64,000 bases of DNA. Origin: Fagopyrum homotropicum. Taxonomy: Eukaryota; Streptophyta; Magnoliopsida; Caryophyllales; Polygonaceae. The position numbers and the translations under genes were made by a program. The notes beneath the pieces were generated by a model, which was given only the letters and a program-made list of their open reading frames with translations, ran no database searches and was not told the origin of the DNA. Positions 57,597 to 64,000 of this stretch are shown one piece after another (position 1 is the stretch's first letter; each line of letters starts with the position of its first letter). The stretch lies in the NCBI GenBank assembly GCA_033239125.1, contig BSWB01000001.1, positions 136,816,981 to 136,880,980 of the forward strand, in the 5' to 3' direction.

Positions 57597-58960
57597 ATGA
57601 CGCGTACTAGAGCTACATCTGCTATGATGCGAGGAAGGGGTCGACCACCACTTCCACTTGCCGTCCGTGGACGAGAACGTGCAGGAAGACCTCCACTAGC
57701 TAGAGGTCGGGGCCAGACCCCAGTTTTTAATTCATCTATCGCTGAGGCGTTCATTGAAGAAGTTGTTGAGAGTGTTGTTCCTAAGGCTGAGAACGGGACC
57801 GCTGCTAGGTTTGGAGCACAGAGAGCGCCATCGACAAATTCCGAACGAGTGTCTATCGGAGCTTCTGCATATCGTGACTATGTGCAGAGAGTTGAGGAGG
57901 CTATCAGGATTATAGGACCTGCACCAATACCGCCAGTTCCCGCGAGATTAGCTGAGGTTTCGCAGAGAGTTACACAGATCGTTGCCCCGCCTGCTAGAGA
58001 TGTTGAGGTTGTTATAGCGCCGGCTGAGGCGAGAGAGCTGAAGCCCGACAGTTGGTTGAAAGCTTTGGACCAACTGAAGGTTCTCTCTTTCGTGGGGAAG
58101 ATTTGATTAGAAGTGGAGTAGTGGCTAGGACAGCTGGATTCTGCTATGGAGGCTATCGGTTGCCCAGAGGGACGTCGAGTCAACATAGCACATACGTTGT
58201 TGAAGGATCAGGCTCATTCTTGGTGGAGGACAACTTGTAGTAAGGTCACCAGTTATGAGTAGATGAAGACGGTGATTAGGGATCGCTACTGCCCTACAGC
58301 TATGAGGAAGGACCGTCTTCAGGATTTTCTCGAGGTTGGATTCGAGGATTTGCCTATTGTTGAGATCATCAGCAAGTTTCAGGATGAGCTATCTTTGTTG
58401 GGTCCGTCTGCACCACCAGAGGATCAACATGTTTACCTTTTCTCTCGGAGGCTGAGAGAGTCGACACGCTCTTATCTTGCTGATTTCCGTTGTGATTCTT
58501 TGACGGACTATCAGGATAGAGCTTCTGCTCATGAGAGAGACCGACCGGGTCAAAGGAGAGCTTCTCAGATATGAGGTCCTGAGAAGAGACAAAAGACTGG
58601 ACCGGCCAGTGCTGGAATTGGAGCAACAGGTTCTGGGCGTAGTCAGATGTCGAGATGATCTGGTTTCCAGCAGTCTACACAGAGTTCCGACAGAGGACGA
58701 CAATGCTTTAACTACGGAGGTGTTGGACACATGAGAGCTGATTGCAAGAAGGGTGTTGTAACTTGCTACTCTTGTGGCAAGCCCGGACATAGAGCTACGT
58801 TTTACCGTTAGGGCAAGGCACCATCGCAGCAGGGTTCTTCATCTACTAGTGCAATAGGAGGTGGACAAAGGTCTCAGTATTAGCAACAGTAGCAGTAGAG
58901 AGTTCCTGGTTCTACTGCTCCTCAAGGTTCCACTCTAGGACAGGGCAGAGGACGAGGAGG
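57597..58960 (+). pseudogene. gag: Chromovirus gag, with many TAG stops
   Basis: The ATG at 57597 opens a basic Arg/Gly/Pro-rich N-terminus (RGRGRPPLPLAVRGRERAGR), then the capsid region from about 58030 with LKPDSWLKALDQL, MEAIGCPEGRRVNIAHTLLK, AHSWWRT and YLADFRCDSL. A frameshift near 58085 and stops at 58119 and 58260 interrupt it. Two zinc-knuckle traces follow near 58690-58808 (CFNYGGVGHMRADC and CYSCGKPGHRATFY), each with a Cys changed to Tyr. A Gln-rich linker at 58870-58900 has three TAG codons where Gln is expected. Gag would form the particle. Confidence 0.88.
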
Positions 58961-58989
58961 TTGTACTTCTGACACCAAAGGTGCCTCAG

Positions 58990-59580
58990 TTAGAGTTTAT
59001 GAGCTGAGGAGTGCAGTGGAGCCGACCGCTCCAGCGACCACAAGTACCATTCATATTAATGGTCTTCTTGTCAGAGTTCTTTTCGATACTAGTGCTACAC
59101 ATTCTTTTATATCTGATGCATTTGTAGATAGATTGTCCTTAGTTACCGTAGATGGTAAACCCTTCTTTATAGGATTACCCAATGGGGGTAAGATTTGAGG
59201 TACACGAGAGGTTCGCAATTACCCTATTAGATTGGGAGGTCGTATTTTCCAGCTGACTTCTTTGCCATGTATTTAGTACATGAAGAAGTTATTGTGGGTA
59301 TGGATTGGATGGATCGACATCGAGCAGTTTTGGACATCGGCAAGAGGACATTGATGGTAACTACATATGTAGGCCATGTTGAGATCTTTAGAGGATGAGA
59401 TCTCGGGAAGACTGGTACAATTATTAGTGTAGTGCAAGCTGCGAGACTTATTAGTCAAGGATGCGAGGCTTTTTGATGTTATGCCATGAAGGATAGTACG
59501 AGTCCAACTTTGGAGGAGATTCCGGTAGCATGCGAGTTTAACGATGTTTTGGAGAGCCATCAAGTTTACCTCCACAGAGG
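58990..59580 (+). pseudogene. pol: Chromovirus protease region, broken
   Basis: The retropepsin-like segment has IHINGLLVRVLFDTSATHSF and ISDAFVDRL. The active-site triplet is DTS where DTG is usual, which by itself would be expected to impair activity. A TGA at 59197 and further frame changes up to 59580 break the linker to reverse transcriptase, where VGMDWM and FDVMP traces remain. Confidence 0.8.
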
Positions 59581-59810
59581 AGTGTAGACTTTGGCATTGA
59601 TCTAGAGCCCGGTACGAGACCGATCTCTAAGGATCCTTATTGTATGGTGCTTATCGAGATGCTTGAGTTGAAAAAGCAGCTCGAGGAGTTAGTAGAGAAG
59701 GGCTTCATCCTCCCTAGTGTATCTCCTTGAGGCGCACCAGTTCTCTTCGTCAAGAAGAAGGACGGGTCAATGAGGTTCTGCATCGACTATCGAGAGCTGA
59801 ACAAGGTGAC
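59581..59810 (+). pseudogene. pol: Chromovirus reverse transcriptase, N-terminal part
   Basis: LKKQLEELVEKGFILPSVSP is followed by a TGA at 59728 in place of the usual Trp, then GAPVLFVKKKDGSMRFCIDY and RELNKV. Solo LTR A follows at 59811. Reading continues at 63107 after one copy of the GTGAC duplication. Confidence 0.9.
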
Positions 59811-60964
59811 TGATGATATGATTTATGACACTAGTTTAGGCACTTATTTTCCATTCCATTCATGCATATTTCCACATTAGTTCGTGGCGTTTACGCTTAA
59901 TTCATGCATATTGTCGAAATAGACGTCCACACGAGCTTTTGTCGGTTTGCTAGGTGTTTTGGGGACCTTTGAGACATTGTTGATCATATCCGAGGTTCGA
60001 GCCTCATTTTGGTCCGGATTTATGGTTCCAAATGACCCATGCTTGGAGGAAAGAAGAAAACAAGGACCCTAGTTGGTGCAAGGCTTGGTCTAACTCATGT
60101 TTAAGTGGTGTTTGGGGCTGTTTTAGAGCCATTTCGGTCCAACCATTGCCCTTCTCGGCCGAGATGCCCTTGGAGCCGACCGAGATCCTTTGATGCACCA
60201 CCACGACACTTGGCACTCACTTCTTATGTCCGACCCTTGCTTTTGGTGGAGTATTTAAGCAATGTTGTAGGCTGTCTTTAGAACCTTCTACCACATCTTT
60301 GACCTATCTTCTCCAACACATTCTCTTTTGGATTGGTTTGTCTCTTCCAAGTACCCTTGTGGGTGTTCTTGAAAGAGTTTAGTGTAGATTTTAGCTTTAG
60401 AGTGAGATTTGAGGGGTTTTAAGTGAAGTTTCCATTGTTGACAACTTGGAGCAACTCTTGAAGCCTTTGTAAGATTGTGGTAACCTCTATTTCAGCTTAT
60501 TAATGTCTTCTCTTGGTTTTTATCTTCATTTTCTATTCATGACTTGCAAGCATGCTTTTATGGTGAAGATTGATCTTGATATGTATGTTGTTGGCTGAAC
60601 AGATGTGATTCTAGGGTGAAGGAATGATTGTTATGCCTTGGACTATGATTGTGTAGACTTATATGTTAGCTTAGGATAGATTTGTGTTCAAAACCCTAGC
60701 TCGGTCCATGATCTCGGCCTGTTCTTCATGCCATCTAGGCCGAGATGACTATTATCCACCCGAGATGCATGTGTTGTTGCTCTATTATTTATGAATCTTG
60801 ATGTTAGGATGTAGATGTGTTAAAATCCTAATGTTTGTTGAGCCTAATCTATCATAGGGTGACCTTTGCTAGCAACCTATTTAAGGAATGAGACTTACCC
60901 GGCAATTTCCTCTCTTAGATACATAAGATGATGAACTCTAGGTAGTAGTGAGCCTCAACAGCCG

Positions 60965-62479
60965 TGATAGGTGATGGAATCACTATCATTTAGGGTAGTT
61001 TTTAGAGTCTTTTTATTGCATTAGTGTCAGTTTATGCTACTAACTCCTTGGTCCAGAAGAAGAAGATCAAAAGAAGCTAAGGAAGGAGTTATAAGCACTT
61101 AGGAGTAAAGATCGATCAAGAAGCAAAGTTTCTGTTGCTCCACCGCCCCCGCGGGCCCTTGCAGCCGCCCCAGCGGTTGACACTTCCCAATGAAGCGCTC
61201 CCAGCACCTTCATCAGTGCCGTCCAAGATGCAGATCACCGCCCCTACGTCACCCATCGGCACCCCTGCGGTGACTTGCCCGGATAAGACGAAGGCCAGCT
61301 CCCATGCACCTCCCATTGCGCCCTGCCTGCGCCTCGCCTTGGGAGCTGGAAGGCGAAGAGTCTGTGTCACCGCCCCTGCGTTGGCCTTAAGGCACCCCTG
61401 TGCCTTGACATCAGAAACGTCAGGAAGGAAAAATGTTAGACATTGAAGTGCATTAAAGATCCGCCCCAACGGAGCTGTGTAGCCGCCCCAACGGTTATGA
61501 AGAAGATCAACCGATTCTACCTAAACCGCCCCTGCGGGTCCTGAAGGCCGCCCTTGCGGTGTAACGCCAGAAGCTTTACTCCGGCTATTTGCACCACCAT
61601 TATGGCATTAAAGGGGGCTGTTTTAGGCCGGCTATTTACTCCTAATTTAGTGTCTTTTGTAGTATAAATAGTCCATGACTGATTGCTAGAATTATCCATG
61701 CTTTTCCCCACAAAATCCATTTTTAGACTTGAGTTTTCCATTGTAATGAGTTGCTAACTCCCTTGCTATATTGGGTTGGTTTGAAGATGCTTTGTTGCTT
61801 TGGTTGTAAGTTCTTTTAATATAAGTTTTTATTCAGTAATGTTTTGTGTTTCCTTGATCTCCATTGTTTAATTGCATGTTAACTATTACTTGAGATTGAT
61901 CACCTTAGGTTCTAAAGTACATGTAAACAACTAGGATTAATATTTTCCGGGTTTGGATCTTTAATCTAGTAGCAACTATAAGTAATAACGGGTTGTAATT
62001 ACTTAAAGAAAAGGAACACAAATATAAAGATAAGTTTAACGGTTTTAATCTTCTCTTTATATCCCTTAGTCTTTGTTTGAATGCTAACTTATTATTTGTT
62101 CTTGTAGGTTTACGAAACTTTAATAGGTTAAGTTGTGTTGATGCCGGTTGGCTCAACACATATGTATGATCGAGACGGGAGATTACTTAAAAACTTGTAA
62201 AAGGAATGCACCAAAGTAGCAATTGCATGCTTAGAATCAACCTAGTGTAGATTCATCCATTATTGTCTTATTTGTCGCATTAATCGTTTTCATAAGTTTT
62301 TGTGCATCAATTCAACCAAACCCCCCCTTGTGTCACTTGTTATTATAATCAATAATTGCATCTAAAATACCTTAACTCTCTTGGGTTCGACCCTTACTTA
62401 ATCACTATACTTGTTCTTAGTGCTAAGTCGGGATTTACTTTTGATTGGGTATAGACGACCATAGAAATACCTCTAGTCA
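60965..62479 (+). mobile_element. Solo LTR of family B, 1515 bp, nested in LTR A
   Basis: It starts TGATAGGTGATGG and ends CTCTAGTCA, with perfect AGCCG duplications at 60960-60964 and 62480-62484. The uninterrupted LTR A at 590-625 confirms the empty site. The 5' third (61135-61565) is rich in units of the form CCGCCCC-TGCGG. A TAGTATAAATAG promoter-like box lies at 61659-61670. GGTTCGACCC near the end recalls Tat/Athila-class LTRs. Confidence 0.93.
61141..61562 (+). repeat. GC-rich CCGC/GCGG units in LTR B
   Basis: Units with four-base loops lie at 61143-61154 (loop CCCC), 61163-61178 (AGCCGC/GCGGTT, loop CCCA), 61527-61538 (CCGC/GCGG, loop CCCT) and 61548-61561 (loop CCTT). Altered units lie at about 61239, 61369, 61461 and 61482. 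They are the same kind of unit as in the chromovirus LTRs. Confidence 0.75.
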
Positions 62480-63106
62480 AGCCGCCATTGGATTGAGTGT
62501 GCTAGGATCGTTTCCTAAGACTTGCCTTTTCCGAGACTTACCCAGTAAGGAGGGGTTTGACCGTTAGGTAGTGACCGGTTTGAGTAGAATTCCCGTCCTT
62601 AGGTTCCTTGAGACTTACCCGGTAATAGGACCTTAGGTTCAAGACTAGTGGAGCATGAGACTTACCCGGTAATTGCTCCTGTTAGAGAAACACCCAATTC
62701 CGAACAACCGCAGTTTTCCTTTGACCATTAGATGCATGAGTCCATTGACATAATCGGAATTCCGAATCTCTAGAATCCGCACTTCTTACCTCTTATCCCC
62801 TATCTTTGTGTTTGTGTGGTGTTTGCTTGTTTGTGTGCATATACTTCGTGATCCTTGTTTGATCACCCAAAACCACCAAAAATATTGTGTTTTGCCTTTC
62901 TTTATTCCTTTCTTATCTCTTAGTTTAGATTTAAACTATCTTTGATCATTGAGTGGCTTAATTTCACCTCAGTCCTTGTGTTCGACCTCAGAATACTTTC
63001 CTTTCTACAAAACGATCCGTACACTGCGGGTTTTGCTAGGTAGTTTAGGATTTTAGTTCGAGTTTATAAATGTAAAGCTTTTTGTGCTACTAATCCTAGC
63101 ATAACA

Positions 63107-64000
63107 GTGACGATCAAGAACAAGTACCCATTGCCCCGTATCGACGATCTTTTGGATCAGCTGCATGGAGCTTCAGTGTTTTTGCGGATTGATCTGAGAT
63201 CCGTATATCACCAGCTGAGGGTGAGAGAGCAGGACATAGCCAAGACGGCATTTCGGACCAGATATGGACACTGCGAGTTTATAGTGATGCCATTCGGGCT
63301 CACGAATGCGCCCACAGTTTTCATGGAGTTGATGAACAACATCTTCATCGACTTCCTAGACCAGTTTGTAGTTGTCTTCATAGATGACATTCTAGTTTAC
63401 TCTCGCAACCGAAAGGAGCATGCAGGGCACTTGAAGATCGTTCTTCAAGTGCTGTGGGAAAGAGAGCTTTACGCCAAGCTCTCTAAGTGCGAGTTTTAGA
63501 TGCCCGAGTTAGTATTTCTTGGTCACGTCGTTTCAGTTGAAGGGATCAAGGTAGATCCGGCGAAGATCGAGTCAGTAGCATCGTGGTCGCCTCCTAAGAA
63601 CGTCAAGGAGGTACGCATCTTCTTAGGATTGGCGGCTACTACCGGCACTTTGTTGAGGGCTTTTCATTTATCGCCCGACCGCTCACTTTCTTGCTGAGGA
63701 AGTCTACGAGATTTGTGTGATCCAAGTCGTGCATGCAGAGCTTTGAGGAGCTGAAGAAGAGGCTGACCTCTGCTCTTATCCTAACTCAACTAGAGGGCAT
63801 TGAGGACTTCGTGGTTTACAACATGCATCCAAGTTTGGCTTGAGTTGTGTTCTGATGCAAAGGAGTAAGGTGATTGCTTACGCGTCGAGACAACTGAAGA
63901 CGTATGAGGAGAATTACCCTACCCATGATCTGGAGTTGGTTGTTATGGTTCACACTTTGAAGATTTGGAGGCATTATCTGTACGGAGCTACGTGTCAGAT
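63107..64000 (+). pseudogene. pol: Chromovirus reverse transcriptase (rest) and RNase H start
   Basis: This continues the pol interrupted at 59810: KYPLPRIDDLLDQLHGASVF, MPFGLTNAPTVF, the active site FIDDILVYS, then LSKCEF and a TAG (63497-63499) in place of the Trp before MPELVFLGHV. The connection and RNase H region runs to the window end with frame changes near 63640 and 63820 and a TGA near 63718. Confidence 0.92.

Larger units (their letters stand above)
59811..63106 (+). mobile_element. Solo LTR of family A (copy 2), interrupted by LTR B
   Basis: It begins TGATGATATG and ends CATAACA, with perfect GTGAC duplications at 59806-59810 and 63107-63111. Without the nested LTR B it is 1776 bp. 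It contains repeated GACTTACCCGG units near 60891, 62525, 62609 and 62660 and GTGTTCGACCTCAGAATAC near the end, as in copy 1. It has no primer site, coding region or second LTR, so it is solo. Confidence 0.93.
55590..64000 (+). mobile_element. Chromovirus (family C, copy 2), 5' LTR to RNase H, runs off the window
   Basis: The 5' LTR (55590-57298), Met-tRNA primer site, gag, protease and reverse transcriptase are in the normal order. The element is inserted in a family D LTR and is itself interrupted by solo LTR A at 59811-63106. Its pol matches the copy at 1260-3960 closely. All frames carry stops, many of them CAG to TAG. The left target bases are CCGGC. Confidence 0.93.

Noticed and set aside
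1..64000. CRISPR arrays, bacterial operons, rRNA or obvious tRNA genes
   Set aside because: No regularly spaced direct repeats, ribosome-binding-site-led gene clusters or cloverleaf-like sequences were noticed. The repeats seen are LTRs, MITE ends and microsatellites. A tRNAscan run would be needed to exclude tRNAs fully.

Overview
This is nuclear DNA from a flowering plant, most likely a eudicot. It carries two intact-looking, intron-containing genes and is otherwise packed with plant-type transposons: chromodomain Ty3/gypsy, Ty1/copia, L1-type LINEs, hAT, CACTA, MULE, Helitron and MITEs. There is no sign of bacterial, organellar or CRISPR sequence. I cannot name the species.

Layout. 1-5825: a solo-LTR-like piece (family A) sits in the reverse transcriptase of a broken chromovirus, which ends in its 3' LTR (family C). 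6773-15290: a CACTA-type DNA transposon carries exon-like gene pieces, including a recognisable cellulose synthase fragment with intron remnants. A minus-strand chromovirus derivative (8877-12738) has inserted into it. 15774-19301: a MITE, a plant-mobile-domain pseudogene and a MULE/SWIM/OTU pseudogene. 19499-22078: a solo LTR (family D). 22230-31180: a full-length L1-type LINE with its target duplication, split in ORF1 by a hAT element (23391-26382) with a perfect 8-bp target duplication. 32908-36776: a nine-exon gene for an At3g27390-like multi-pass membrane protein, intact at 566 codons. Its 3' end is duplicated around a hAT-type MITE. 37482-38759: a MITE and a short Helitron. 40546-48530: a minus-strand copia element inserted into an older copia relic, with a LINE-like element inserted in its 5' LTR. 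50104-52652: a two-exon minus-strand gene for a 108-residue membrane/coiled-coil protein. 53676-64000: a four-deep nest, LTR D, then chromovirus C, then LTR A, then LTR B.

The nesting is supported by flanking duplications: GTGAC around LTR A2, AGCCG around LTR B, ACCAATAT around the hAT, about 15 bp around LINE 1, 16 bp around LINE 2, and one- or two-mismatch pairs around older insertions. Nearly all transposon reading frames are broken by frameshifts and nonsense changes.

The least explained structure lies inside the LTRs. The chromovirus LTRs share an ordered series of palindromes and conserved intron-like splice signals. A GC-rich hairpin unit (arms CCGC/GCGG, loop mostly CCCT) recurs with changing outer stem pairs, and also occurs in an apparently unrelated LTR. 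The copia element has no recognisable tRNA primer site. The sequence at that position is instead a perfect 13-nt complement of its own U5, in the geometry expected for self-priming.
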